The notes under the pieces: model-generated
The model's input: only the letters and a program-made list of their open reading frames with translations
The model's database searches: none
Told to the model about the DNA's origin: nothing
NCBI RefSeq assembly: GCF_000719705.1
Contig: NZ_JOHO01000085.1
Span: forward strand, 1-19,643
Direction: 5' to 3'
Source: Streptomyces sp. NRRL S-350
GTDB lineage: Bacteria; Actinomycetota; Actinomycetes; Streptomycetales; Streptomycetaceae
DNA: 19,643 bases
Shown: piece by piece, positions 1 to 10,187 of the stretch
How the letters are laid out: the number at the start of each line of letters is the position of its first letter
How positions within the stretch are numbered: position 1 is the stretch's first letter
Program-made: the position numbers and the translations under genes

Positions 1-1
1 G

Positions 2-595
2 CCCCCGCCGGCCACCCTGTCCGCCACCGGTTCCCCCTCCGGCGCCGTCGGCACCGCCGGCACCGTCGGCGTGGCCGGCACCGCCCGCGCCGTCGGCACC
101 GCCGGGCGGACCCGCCCGCGTTTCCCCGCCGACGTCGCCGCGGAGCTCAAGGCGGCCGGCTGGCACCCGGGCCGCTGGCAGATCCAGCAGGCCGAGGAGT
201 GGGCCGACACCCTGGTCGGGTACGGCGCGCCCACCGGCGTGCGGCACGCGGTGTTCCCGGCGGCGGTGGAGGCCTGGGCGGAGTTCGGCGGCCTCGCCTT
301 CGACCTGTCCGGCCCGGGCCGCCAACTGGCCCGCACCCCGTTCCTGATCGACCCGCTGTGCGGCCTGCACCAGCCGCGCACCCTGCTCGACCTCGGCCGG
401 GCGCTGGGGACGCAGCTGGCCCCGCTCGGCGAGGAGGCGTACGGGCAGGCGCTGCTGGCCGTCGACGAGGAGGGCCGGGTCTACAGCCTCGACCACACCG
501 GCGAGTGGTTCCTCGGCCACGGCATCGACCAGGCGATCTCGGCCCTCGTCCTGGGCACCGCCCCGGAGCGGCTGCGCACCGCGGACGAGTACTGA
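2..595 (+). CDS. SUKH-3 domain protein, putative immunity protein (5' end probably outside window)
   Basis: The last ~150 residues look like the SUKH-3 family: FPADVAAELKAAGWHPGRW at the start of the domain, then an AVEAWAEFGGL core, a PLGEEAYGQALLAVDEEGRVY strand pair and a DHTGEWFLG motif. SUKH proteins are mostly immunity proteins against secreted or contact-dependent toxins, although some have other roles. The first in-frame start is a GTG at 71 with no Shine-Dalgarno. The frame is open to the window edge and encodes an Ala/Gly/Thr/Val/Pro-rich low-complexity segment, so I infer that the true start, and perhaps another domain, lies upstream. No toxin gene is visible here. Family assignment is by pattern recognition; the immunity role is inferred. 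Confidence 0.72.
   Translation, partial: PPPATLSATGSPSGAVGTAGTVGVAGTARAVGTAGRTRPRFPADVAAELKAAGWHPGRWQIQQAEEWADTLVGYGAPTGVRHAVFPAAVEAWAEFGGLAFDLSGPGRQLARTPFLIDPLCGLHQPRTLLDLGRALGTQLAPLGEEAYGQALLAVDEEGRVYSLDHTGEWFLGHGIDQAISALVLGTAPERLRTADEY
42..105 (+). repeat. 19-nt exact direct repeat in the linker of the SUKH-3 gene
   Basis: GCGCCGTCGGCACCGCCGG occurs at 42-60 and again at 87-105, a 45-nt period (15 codons, in frame). Both copies encode AVGTAG inside a low-complexity linker. This favours continuous coding upstream of the GTG at 71 and marks a site prone to slippage. Confidence 0.8.
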
Positions 596-621
596 GCCCC
601 CACCGGCCCCGCCCTCGCCAT

Positions 622-675
622 CCGGCTGACGGCTGCCGGCTGACGGCTCCGCAGGCCGACGACCCGCAGGCCGAC
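622..675. repeat. Short tandem and direct repeats between convergent genes
   Basis: CCGGCTGACGGCTG (622-635) is followed directly by CCGGCTGACGGCTC (636-649). CCGCAGGCCGAC then occurs at 649-660 and 664-675. They fill the 89-nt gap between the SUKH gene and the end of the histidine kinase gene. I see no clear terminator hairpin in this gap. Confidence 0.7.
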
Positions 676-684
676 CGCCCGCGG

Positions 685-1974
685 CTACCGCAGCCGCTCG
701 ACCCGTACCGCCAGCCGGGACGGCAGCACCGCCTCGACCCGGAACCCGCCGTCCGCCTCGGGCCCGGAGGAGAAGGTGCCGCCCAGCGCGACCACCCGCT
801 CCCTCATCCCGACCAGCCCGTTGCCCCCGCTGGGCAGTTGGGCCGCGCCCCGCTCCCCGCCCGGGCAGGCGTTCACCACGCTCACCCGCACCCCGTTCGG
901 TGCGTACGCCAGCAGCACGGACACCAGCGCGCCGCCCGCGTGCTTGTGCGCGTTGGTCAGCCCTTCCTGGACGACCCGGTAGGCGGTCCGCTCGGCCTCA
1001 CCGGTGAACTCCTGCCGACTGCCGCTGACCGTCAGCGTCACCGCCATCCCGGCCGCCCGGGACTGGTCGACCAGCCGCGGCAGCCCGGCCAGCGAGTCCG
1101 GCTCGGGCTGCCGCTCGTCGTCCATCCTCAGCACGCCGAGGATCTCGCGCAGCTCGTTCAGGGCCTGCCGACCCACCTCGCCCATCAGCTTGGCGCTCTG
1201 CGCGGCCTTCTCCGGGTCCTTGGCGGCGATCCGCTCCAGCGCCCCGGCGTGCACCACCATCAGCGACACCCGGTGCGCCACCACGTCGTGCATCTCCCTG
1301 GCTATCCGGGTGCGCTCCTCCAGCCGGGCCCGGCGGGCGCGCTCCTGCGCCTGCTCGGCCAGCAGGTCGAGCTCGGTCTCCAGGCCGTGGGCGCGGTCCT
1401 TGAGCGATTCGATCAGCCGCCGCCGCGCGCCCACGTACAGGCCGGTCACCACCGGGGGGACGGTCAGCCCGACGGCCACCAGCACCGCTATCAGGACCTG
1501 TCCCCACAGCGGCGGCTGCTCCACCCCGGAGTCGCCGGGGGTCAGCATCGACACCATCATCACGGCGACCGCCTCGGCGAAGGCCAGCGCGGACAGCGCC
1601 ACCACCCGCCGCCGCCGCGAGGGCCACTCCCAGGTCTCCGCCAGCGTGTACAGCGCGACCACCAGCAGCAGCACGCCGAGCATCCCCGGCATCGCGACCA
1701 GGGTGACCAGCACCGGTACGGCCGGCCAGCGCCGGCGCAGCACCAGCGAGCCTCCGGCCAGGGCGCCGACCACCGCGGTACCGACCGTGCCCGCCGTGGT
1801 CAGGTCCACCCGGGCGGACAGGAAGGCGATCGTGCTGGCCGCGCACTCCAGCGCGGCGAGCAGCGCCAGCCCGATGTCCAGGAAGGCGCTGCGCGGCCGC
1901 TTCCACCACCAGAACGACCGGTCCGGCGCGCGCTCCCCAGGCGACTTGCTCATGTGCGACAGACTATGCGGCAA
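685..1974 (-). CDS. Sensor histidine kinase, NarL/DesK type (HisKA_3), orphan
   Basis: A membrane sensor kinase expected to autophosphorylate on His and pass phosphate to a LuxR-type response regulator. With the TTG start at 1974 it is 429 residues. About four to six hydrophobic segments lie between residues ~30 and 180, followed by a coiled linker, then the H-box (IAREMHDVVAHRVSLMVVHAG, His ~229), N-box (QEGLTNAHKHA, ~336-346) and G-box (GNGLVGMRERV, ~385). I chose TTG 1974 because GGAGGAG lies 6 nt upstream; ATG 1953, seven codons on, has no Shine-Dalgarno. The gene is divergent from ppc and has no response regulator beside it, although two LuxR-type regulators lie 12-15 kb away. Signal and partner are unknown. 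Confidence 0.88.
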   Translation of the reverse strand: MPHSLSHMSKSPGERAPDRSFWWWKRPRSAFLDIGLALLAALECAASTIAFLSARVDLTTAGTVGTAVVGALAGGSLVLRRRWPAVPVLVTLVAMPGMLGVLLLVVALYTLAETWEWPSRRRRVVALSALAFAEAVAVMMVSMLTPGDSGVEQPPLWGQVLIAVLVAVGLTVPPVVTGLYVGARRRLIESLKDRAHGLETELDLLAEQAQERARRARLEERTRIAREMHDVVAHRVSLMVVHAGALERIAAKDPEKAAQSAKLMGEVGRQALNELREILGVLRMDDERQPEPDSLAGLPRLVDQSRAAGMAVTLTVSGSRQEFTGEAERTAYRVVQEGLTNAHKHAGGALVSVLLAYAPNGVRVSVVNACPGGERGAAQLPSGGNGLVGMRERVVALGGTFSSGPEADGGFRVEAVLPSRLAVRVERLR

Positions 1975-1980
1975 CCCCCA

Positions 1981-1987
1981 CTCCTCC
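1981..1987 (-). promoter_or_regulatory. Ribosome binding site supporting a TTG start
   Basis: CTCCTCC on the plus strand reads GGAGGAG on the coding strand, 6 nt before TTG 1974. The ATG at 1953 has no comparable site, so this site decides the kinase start. Confidence 0.5.
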
Positions 1988-2080
1988 CCACCGGGATTGT
2001 CCTTCACACCTGCCCAGTCCGCCAAGTGGTCCAGACCACAGGTGCTCGTCGGTGGCCCTGTCCGCCATCCGGCCACCTCT

Positions 2081-2109
2081 CGGACAGCGAACGCCCCGAC
2101 ACCTATGCT
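2081..2109 (+). promoter_or_regulatory. Candidate ppc promoter
   Basis: CGGACA (2081-2086), 17-nt spacer, TATGCT (2104-2109). Each box matches 4 of 6 positions of the housekeeping sigma consensus, about 100 nt upstream of the ppc start. This is inferred from sequence only. The rest of the 238-nt divergent gap shows no other clear signal. Confidence 0.35.
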
Positions 2110-2212
2110 GGTCGCGTCGGACAGCGCGGTCCGCACGCGTCACAACCGCCACACGCGGGTGGACCTGTGACGATGAGCCGTTGCCGAACCCCACCACCAC
2201 AGGGAGCCAGCC

Positions 2213-5017
<2,805 letters not shown>

Positions 5018-5050
5018 AACACGGCTGCGCAACGCGGCTGACCGGAACGG

Positions 5051-5085
5051 CGAGGGCCGGTGTCCCACCGAGACACCGGCCCTCG
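5051..5085. terminator. Bidirectional terminator hairpin between ppc and convergent gene
   Basis: A perfect 14-bp stem, CGAGGGCCGGTGTC (5051-5064) with GACACCGGCCCTCG (5072-5085), and a 7-nt loop. It lies 34 nt after the ppc stop and 11 nt after the stop of the minus-strand gene. Thymines follow weakly on the plus side (GTCCTCGTTTCCT). Confidence 0.85.
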
Positions 5086-5095
5086 TCCTCGTTTC

Positions 5096-5419
5096 CTACT
5101 CCGCGGGCTCGCCCGCGCGCCTGCGCTTCAGCCACAGCGCCGCGCCGCCGGCCGCCACCACCAGCCCGCCGCCGACCGCCAGCAGCCCCGCGTCGGGGCC
5201 CATCGACTCGCCGAGCACCGGGCTGAACTGCGCCGCGGCGGGCTCCGGGGAGGCCGCCGGGTCCGGTTCGGCCACCGGGTCCGCGTGCGCCACCGCACCG
5301 CCCGTCAACAGCACTCCGGCCGCCCCCAGCGCACCGGCCGTACCGACCTGCCGTCCGAACTGCTTCAGCCGGACCACCCGGCTCCGCCGCGTTCGGCGGA
5401 CCGGACGCAATCTCCGCAT
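5096..5419 (-). CDS. Small secreted or membrane-anchored protein of unknown function
   Basis: 107 residues, function not recognised. An Arg-rich N-terminus (MRRLRPVRRTRRSR) precedes a hydrophobic stretch, GTAGALGAAGVLLTGGAVAHA, ending in an AHA-like signal peptidase I site near residue 47. A Pro/Ala/Glu-rich linker follows, then a C-terminal transmembrane helix (LLAVGGGLVVAAGGAALWL) and a KRRR tail. This resembles a sortase-type cell-wall sorting tail, but no LPxTG or LAxTG motif precedes the helix. The ATG at 5419 has GGGGAG (CTCCCC, 5426-5431) 6 nt upstream. The gene converges on ppc with a shared terminator and may follow its own promoter in the 136-nt gap before pth; TAGCGT (complement of 5456-5461) is a weak -10 candidate. 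Confidence 0.75.
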   Translation of the reverse strand: MRRLRPVRRTRRSRVVRLKQFGRQVGTAGALGAAGVLLTGGAVAHADPVAEPDPAASPEPAAAQFSPVLGESMGPDAGLLAVGGGLVVAAGGAALWLKRRRAGEPAE

Positions 5420-5555
5420 CGAGAACTCCCCAGGACCCGTTCGCGTACCGGTCCGACGCTATCCGATCGCGCGGGGCGTTCTCACACCGATTCAGGTGCG
5501 CTCCGGCAAGCGTTGTACGACTGTTGCGTACCCGGCGCGCCCTGTTGACGGTCAA

Positions 5556-6134
5556 TCAGGAGTTGTACGTGCCCTGCGCCCGCTCCAGGCCCTCGGACAG
5601 CAACGCCTCCACCGCGTCCGCCGCGCGGTCCACGAACCAGTCCAGTTCCTTGCGCTCGGTCGAGGAGAAGTCCTTCAGGACGAAGTCCGCGACCTCCATC
5701 CGGCCCGGCGGGCGGCCGATCCCGCAGCGCACCCGGTGGTAGTCCGGGCCCAGCGACTTGGTGATCGACTTCAGCCCGTTGTGGCCGTTGTCCCCGCCGC
5801 CCAGCTTCAGCCGCAGCGCCGCGTAGTCGAGGTCGAGTTCGTCGTGGACCGCGACCACCGAGGCGGCCGGCGCCTTGTAGAAGTCGCGCAGCGCCGTGAC
5901 CGGCCCGCCGGAGAGGTTCATGAAGGACATCGGCTTGGCGAGCACCACCCGCCGGCCCGACAGCCGCCCCTCGGCCACCTGCGCCCGGCTCTTGTGCGCC
6001 TTGAACCTGGCGCCCATCCGCTGCGCCAGCAGGTCCACCACCATGAACCCGATGTTGTGCCGGTTCCGGGCATACTGCTCGCCCGGGTTGCCCAGCCCCA
6101 CCACCAGCCAGGGGCCTTCGTACTCGTCCGCCAT
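5556..6134 (-). CDS. pth: Peptidyl-tRNA hydrolase
   Basis: Cleaves peptidyl-tRNA released from stalled ribosomes, recycling tRNA. 192 residues, normal for bacterial Pth. Signatures are [12 protein letters not shown] at the N-terminus, NRHNIGF with catalytic His26, [10 protein letters not shown] with Asn73, VHDELDL with Asp98 and [13 protein letters not shown] with Asn119. I chose ATG 6134 because GAGGAG (CTCCTC, 6145-6150) lies 10 nt upstream. An in-frame ATG at 6182 abuts a terminator-like hairpin and would add 16 atypical residues. It is the last gene of the conserved glmU-prs-rplY-pth block, but the hairpin before it suggests at least partly separate expression. Confidence 0.97.
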   Translation of the reverse strand: MADEYEGPWLVVGLGNPGEQYARNRHNIGFMVVDLLAQRMGARFKAHKSRAQVAEGRLSGRRVVLAKPMSFMNLSGGPVTALRDFYKAPAASVVAVHDELDLDYAALRLKLGGGDNGHNGLKSITKSLGPDYHRVRCGIGRPPGRMEVADFVLKDFSSTERKELDWFVDRAADAVEALLSEGLERAQGTYNS

Positions 6135-6183
6135 GCCGCTCTCACTCCTCGTCTGCGCGCTCGTCGCCATCATCCCGGACACA

Positions 6184-6225
6184 CCGCTGCCCCGGGCGCT
6201 CCAGCAGGAGCGACCGGGGCAGCGG
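6184..6225 (-). terminator. Long hairpin between rplY and pth
   Basis: CCGCTGCCCCGG (6184-6195) pairs with CCGGGGCAGCGG (6214-6225). Inside it CGCTCC (6197-6202) pairs with GGAGCG (6207-6212) around loop AGCA, with one G/A mismatch, giving about 18 bp in all. It lies 22 nt after the rplY stop. No T-run follows, so termination may be partial. Confidence 0.7.
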
Positions 6226-6247
6226 TCAGCAAGCTCTAGCGCGGGGC

Positions 6248-6838
6248 TCAGGCCCCGGCGGCGGCCTCGGCAGCTTCGGCGTCGGCGTCGGCCTGCGAGG
6301 CCTGGGCGCCGATGACCTGCAGCACGACGGCGTCGCCGTCGACGGCCAGGGTGGTACCGGCCGGCAGGGTGATGTCCTTGGCGTAGACCGACGCGCCGGC
6401 CGCCAGGCCCTCGACCGAGACGGTGACGCTCTCGGGCAGGTGGGTGGCCTCGGCCTCGATCGGCAGGGCCTGCAGGACGTGCTCCAGCAGGTTGCCGCCC
6501 GGGGCCAGCTCGCCCTCGGTGTGGACCGGGATCTCGACGTTGACCTTCTCGCCGCGCTTGACGAGCAGCAGGTCGACGTGCTCGATGGTGCGCTTGATGG
6601 CCTCGCGCTGGACGGCCTTCGGCAGCACGTACTCGTCCTTGCCCTCGATCGGCACGACCAGCAGGGCGTTCGGGGTCTTCAGGGCCATCATCAGGTCGTG
6701 GCCGGGCAGGTTCAGGTGAACCGGGGCGTGGCCGTGGCCGTAGACGACACCCGGGACGAGGCCGGCGCGGCGGGCGCGACGGGCGGCACCCTTGCCGAAC
6801 TCGGTACGGGTCTCAGCAGCAAGACGGATCTCGGACAC
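6248..6838 (-). CDS. rplY: 50S ribosomal protein L25 / general stress protein Ctc
   Basis: Binds 5S rRNA in the large subunit; the long form carries a C-terminal TL5/Ctc domain. 196 residues: an L25 domain from [32 protein letters not shown], then the beta-rich TL5 domain from about residue 95 ([15 protein letters not shown]), ending in an acidic Ala-rich tail ([15 protein letters not shown]) common in actinomycetes. GTG 6838 is the start because GAGGAG (CTCCTC, 6846-6851) is 7 nt upstream and the L25 domain begins straight after; upstream open frame gives no family-like sequence. It follows prs after a strong terminator, so it probably has its own promoter in the 281-nt gap. Confidence 0.96.
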   Translation of the reverse strand: MSEIRLAAETRTEFGKGAARRARRAGLVPGVVYGHGHAPVHLNLPGHDLMMALKTPNALLVVPIEGKDEYVLPKAVQREAIKRTIEHVDLLLVKRGEKVNVEIPVHTEGELAPGGNLLEHVLQALPIEAEATHLPESVTVSVEGLAAGASVYAKDITLPAGTTLAVDGDAVVLQVIGAQASQADADAEAAEAAAGA

Positions 6839-7029
6839 GACTGCACTCCTCGTGGAAACTGGCGCGGGGGTGCAGGCAACGCGAAAAACCGCCGGGACCA
6901 CACCCTCAGTACGTTCGGGGGTCACTCGGCGGCAACGGCCTGCCGGCGGACGGGAATCCGACACCGGCAGCGCGTCGATCACGGATCGGGCGCCCGGTGA
7001 GCAGGCGCACGGCATCCCTCGCCGAGCAG

Positions 7030-7067
7030 TTTCACGAGTCTAACCGCACGGGTGGCCTCTCGTGAAA
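7030..7067 (-). promoter_or_regulatory. 9-bp inverted repeat around a candidate rplY promoter
   Basis: TTTCACGAG (7030-7038) and CTCGTGAAA (7059-7067) are exact inverted copies 20 nt apart, flanked by GCCGA/TCGGC. On the minus strand a TAGACT box (complement of 7037-7042) overlaps one arm, about 200 nt before rplY. It could be an operator, or a second hairpin after prs. The rest of the 6839-7119 gap shows nothing else clear. Confidence 0.4.
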
Positions 7068-7072
7068 TCGGC

Positions 7073-7105
7073 GGCGGCCCCGGCCCTTCCCGGGCCGGGG
7101 CCGCC
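7073..7105 (-). terminator. prs terminator hairpin
   Basis: A 14-bp perfect GC-rich stem: 7073-7086 (GGCGGCCCCGGCCC) with 7092-7105 (GGGCCGGGGCCGCC) and a TTCCC loop. It begins 14 nt past the prs stop. No T-run follows, which is usual for Streptomyces terminators. Confidence 0.8.
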
Positions 7106-7119
7106 TGCGCGGGCCTTCG

Positions 7120-8097
7120 TCAGTGCACGCCCTCGAAGAGGCTCGTGACGGAGCCCTCCTCGAACACCTCGCGGATCGCGGCGGCGATCGACGGGGCGAT
7201 GGACAGCGTGGTGATCTTGTCCAGCTGGAGCTGGGCCGGGGTGGGCAGCGTGTTGGTGAACACGAACTCGCTGACCCGGGAGTTCTTCAGCCGGTCCGCG
7301 GCCGGGCCGGAGAGCACGCCGTGGGTGGCCGCGACCAGGACGTCGGCGGCACCGTTGTCGAACAGCGCGTCGGCGGCGGCGCAGATCGTGCCGGCGGTGT
7401 CGATCATGTCGTCGACCAGGACGCAGACCCGGTCCTGGACGTCACCGACGACGTCGGCCGACAGGATGGTGTTGGCCCGGGTGATGTCGCGGCGCTTGTG
7501 GATGATCGCCAGCGGGGCGTCCAGGCGGTCGCACCACTGGTCGGCCACCTTCACCCGGCCGGCGTCCGGCGAGACGACCGTCAGCTTCGAGCGGTCCACC
7601 TTGCCGCCGATGTAGTCGGCCAGCAGCGGCAGCGCGAAGAGGTGGTCCACCGGGCCGTCGAAGAAGCCCTGGATCTGCGCGGTGTGCAGGTCCACGGCCA
7701 TCAGGCGGTCGGCGCCGGCCTGGCGCAGCAGGTCGGCGACCAGGCGGGCCGAGATGGGCTCGCGGCCGAGGTGCTTCTTGTCCTGGCGGGCGTAGCCGTA
7801 GAACGGCAGGATCGCGGTGATGCTCTTGGCGGAGGCCCGCTTCAGAGCATCGATCATGATCAGCTGCTCCATGATCCACTGGTTGATGGGAGCCGTGTGG
7901 CTCTGCATCACGAAGCAGTCCGCACCGCGGGCGGACTCCAGGAAGCGGACGTAGATCTCGCCGTTGGCGAAGTCCAGGGCCTTGGTCGGGACGAGTTCGG
8001 TCTCGAGCGCCGCGGCCACCTCCCTCGCCAGCTCGGGGTGGGCACGGCCGGAGAAGAGTTTCAGTTTCTTCTCACCCGACGTCGTGATCCCGCTCAC
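7120..8097 (-). CDS. prs: Ribose-phosphate pyrophosphokinase (PRPP synthetase)
   Basis: Makes PRPP from ribose-5-phosphate and ATP for nucleotide, His and Trp synthesis. 325 residues, class I length. Signatures are KLKLFSGRAHPELA at the N-terminus, the flexible loop YARQDKKHLGREPISARL (~101-118), DLHTAQIQGFFDGPVDHL (~136-153), VVSPDAGRV (~174), the KRR segment, and the PRPP-binding VLVDDMIDTAGT (~226-237). GTG 8097 was chosen because GAGGAG (CTCCTC, 8106-8111) is 8 nt upstream and the next residues match the family start. The 202-nt gap from glmU holds no gene. A TAACCT box on the minus strand near 8240 could be a promoter, but I would not insist on it. Confidence 0.97.
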   Translation of the reverse strand: MSGITTSGEKKLKLFSGRAHPELAREVAAALETELVPTKALDFANGEIYVRFLESARGADCFVMQSHTAPINQWIMEQLIMIDALKRASAKSITAILPFYGYARQDKKHLGREPISARLVADLLRQAGADRLMAVDLHTAQIQGFFDGPVDHLFALPLLADYIGGKVDRSKLTVVSPDAGRVKVADQWCDRLDAPLAIIHKRRDITRANTILSADVVGDVQDRVCVLVDDMIDTAGTICAAADALFDNGAADVLVAATHGVLSGPAADRLKNSRVSEFVFTNTLPTPAQLQLDKITTLSIAPSIAAAIREVFEEGSVTSLFEGVH

Positions 8098-8299
8098 TGC
8101 ACCGTCTCCTCGCGTTGCGGACGCTGAATCCTCGACCCGGTGCGGGCAGGCGAGGCCCACGCGCGGTACGGGGTCGGGGAATTGTCGGTACGCCTGGACA
8201 CGGGCGGTAAGCCCAGTGGCGCACGTATGTCCCCCAGGTTACGCGCCCGCGCAGAAACCGTCCGCCTCGGGACCGGCCTCAGGAGCCCCGCCCGCCCCG

Positions 8300-9754
8300 T
8301 CAGGCCTCCTCGGCCCCGTCCGTCGCGGCCTTGGCGGCCAGCGCGGACGCGGTCCCGGGGCGCTTGCGCTCGACCCAGCCCTCGATGTTGCGCTGGTGCG
8401 CGCGGTTCACGCCGAGTGCGCCCGGCGGGACGTCGGAGGTGATGACCGAGCCCGCGCCGGTGTAGGCGCCGTCACCGATGGTGACGGGCGCGATGAACAT
8501 GTTGTCCGAGCCGGTGCGGCAGTGCGCACCGATGACGGTGCGGTGCTTGTTCACGCCGTCGTAGTTCACGGTGACGGAGGCCGCGCCGACGTTGGTGCCC
8601 TCACCGATCGTCGCGTCGCCGATGTAGGAGAGGTGCGGCACCTTGGCGCCCTCGCCCAGCTCGGAGTTCTTCACCTCGACGTAGGTGCCGACCTTCGCCT
8701 TGCGGCCCAGCTTCGCGCCCGGGCGCAGGTAGGCGTACGGGCCGGCGGTGGCCAGCTCGCCGATCTCGGCGCGGTCGGCCGTGGTGTTGCTCACACGGGC
8801 GCCGGCGCCGACCAGGGTGTCCTTCAGGGTCGAGTTGGGGCCGACCTCGCAGCCCTCGCCCAGGTGGGTGGCGCCCTGCAGCTGGGTGTTGGGCAGCACC
8901 ACGGCGTCCGGCTCGTAGGTCACCTGCACGTCGAACCAGGTGGTCGCCGGGTCCACCACGGTGACGCCCGCGCGCATCGCCTGCTCCAGCAGGCGGTCGT
9001 TCAGCAGCCGGCGGGCCTGCGCCAGCTGGACCCGGTCGTTGATGCCGAGGATGTCCCGGTGGTCGTCGGCGACCACGGCACCCACCCGGTGGCCGGCCTT
9101 GCGCAGGATCTCCAGGGTGTCGGTCAGGTACTCCTCGCCCTGCGAGTTGTCCGTGGTGAGCTCGGCCAGCGCCTCGGCGAGCAGCTTGGCGTCGAAGGCG
9201 AAGACGCCCGAGTTGATCTCGGGGATCGCGCGCTGGACGGCGGTGGCGTCCCGCTCCTCCACGATCGAGGCGACCGTGCCGTCCTCGTCCCGCAGGATCC
9301 GGCCGTAGCCGAAGGGCTCCGGGACGACGGCGGTCAGCACGGTGACGCCGTTCTGCTGGGCCGTGTGGGCGTCCGCCAGCCGGCGCAGGGTCGCCCCGGT
9401 CAGCAGCGGCGAGTCTCCGGCGGTGACGATCACCGTGCCGTCCAGCACCACGCCGTCCGCGCCCAGCGCCTCCAGCGCCGTGCGCACCGCGTGCCCGGTG
9501 CCGTTCTGCTCCTCCTGCACGGCCGTGCGCACGGCCGGGTGGTGCGCCGCCAGGTGCTCCTGCACCTGCTCGCGCTGGTGCCCGACGACCACGACGAGCT
9601 GCTCGGGCGTCAGTTCCCCGGCCGCCGCCACCGCATGACCCACCAGCGACCGTCCGCACACCTCGTGCAGCACCTTGGGCAGCTTGTTCGACTTCATCCG
9701 GGTCCCGCCACCGGCGGCGAGCACGACAACGGCGGCAAGCGAATTGGCACCCAT
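8300..9754 (-). CDS. glmU: Bifunctional GlmU: GlcN-1-P acetyltransferase / GlcNAc-1-P uridylyltransferase
   Basis: Performs the last two steps to UDP-GlcNAc, precursor of peptidoglycan and, in actinomycetes, mycothiol. 484 residues. The N-terminal pyrophosphorylase domain shows LAAGGGTRMKSNKLPKVLHE (~12-31), QEEQNGTGHAV and AGDSPLL. The C-terminal left-handed beta-helix shows hexapeptide repeats, YLRPGAKLG, PHLSYIGD with a catalytic-type His (~374), and NVGAASVTVNYDG. The Ala/Glu-rich C-terminal tail is typical of actinobacterial GlmU. ATG 9754 has GAGGAG (CTCCTC, 9764-9769) 9 nt upstream. It is first in the glmU-prs-rplY-pth block and just downstream of tRNA-Gln on the same strand. Confidence 0.98.
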   Translation of the reverse strand: MGANSLAAVVVLAAGGGTRMKSNKLPKVLHEVCGRSLVGHAVAAAGELTPEQLVVVVGHQREQVQEHLAAHHPAVRTAVQEEQNGTGHAVRTALEALGADGVVLDGTVIVTAGDSPLLTGATLRRLADAHTAQQNGVTVLTAVVPEPFGYGRILRDEDGTVASIVEERDATAVQRAIPEINSGVFAFDAKLLAEALAELTTDNSQGEEYLTDTLEILRKAGHRVGAVVADDHRDILGINDRVQLAQARRLLNDRLLEQAMRAGVTVVDPATTWFDVQVTYEPDAVVLPNTQLQGATHLGEGCEVGPNSTLKDTLVGAGARVSNTTADRAEIGELATAGPYAYLRPGAKLGRKAKVGTYVEVKNSELGEGAKVPHLSYIGDATIGEGTNVGAASVTVNYDGVNKHRTVIGAHCRTGSDNMFIAPVTIGDGAYTGAGSVITSDVPPGALGVNRAHQRNIEGWVERKRPGTASALAAKAATDGAEEA

Positions 9755-9896
9755 GGGGGGAGGCTCCTCGGTCGGTTCACAAGAGGGCAGAGCAGGCCCG
9801 GCCCGGACCCAGGCCGGTCGCCAGTCGCACAGTCCGCCGAGCGGCACCGACAATACCGGCGTGGTGGAGGACGCCCGAATCAGAGGCGCGCAAGGG

Positions 9897-9967
9897 CTCC
9901 GCCGCTAGGATTCGAACCCAGACAAAGGCCTCCAAAGGGCCCTGTGCTGCCATTACACCACGGCGGA
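9897..9967 (-). tRNA. tRNA-Gln (anticodon UUG)
   Basis: The acceptor stem TCCGCCG/CGGCGGA closes exactly (9961-9967 with 9898-9904). The D-arm is GGTGTAATGGCAGCAC, the anticodon stem GGGCC/GGCCT surrounds loop CTTTGGA with UUG at 9935-9933, and the T-arm contains GGTTCGAATCC. The discriminator is G and no CCA is encoded. 71 nt. Confidence 0.95.
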
Positions 9968-9979
9968 CAGTCGTGTCAG

Positions 9980-9985
9980 ACCCTA
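9980..9985 (-). promoter_or_regulatory. Candidate -10 box for tRNA-Gln
   Basis: TAGGGT on the minus strand fits TANNNT, 12 nt upstream of the mature tRNA end. No convincing -35 box at the usual distance. Confidence 0.3.
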
Positions 9986-10035
9986 CCCGAGTCGACCCTG
10001 CCCTGGGTATCCACTTGCACTGATCCGCGAGCTCG

Positions 10036-10090
10036 GATCCGCGTCCGGTCCGCGCCCGATCCGCGCCCGATCCGCGCCCGGACCGCATCC
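10036..10090. repeat. Five imperfect tandem copies of an 11-nt repeat
   Basis: Units start at 10036, 10047, 10058, 10069 and 10080. The consensus is GATCCGCGCCC; the two central units are identical and the others differ at one to three positions. A further degenerate unit (GATCCGCGAGC) begins at 10022. They lie in the 293-nt gap between tRNA-Gln and the desaturase. Confidence 0.75.
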
Positions 10091-10187
10091 GCCGACCGCA
10101 CAGCGCGGGGCCGGAGTTCATCCATCCGGTCGGGTGAATTCGCTCCGGCGCCACGCGGCGCCGTGTTCCCCTCGACGCGCGGCGCAA

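Noticed and set aside
8098..8299. Possible small gene or riboswitch between glmU and prs
   Set aside because: No frame with a ribosome site and coding-like composition, and no recognisable conserved RNA element; only a weak promoter-like TAACCT box.
10036..10090. Possible CRISPR-like array
   Set aside because: The units are 11 nt and directly abutting, with no spacers and no cas genes; simple tandem repeats.
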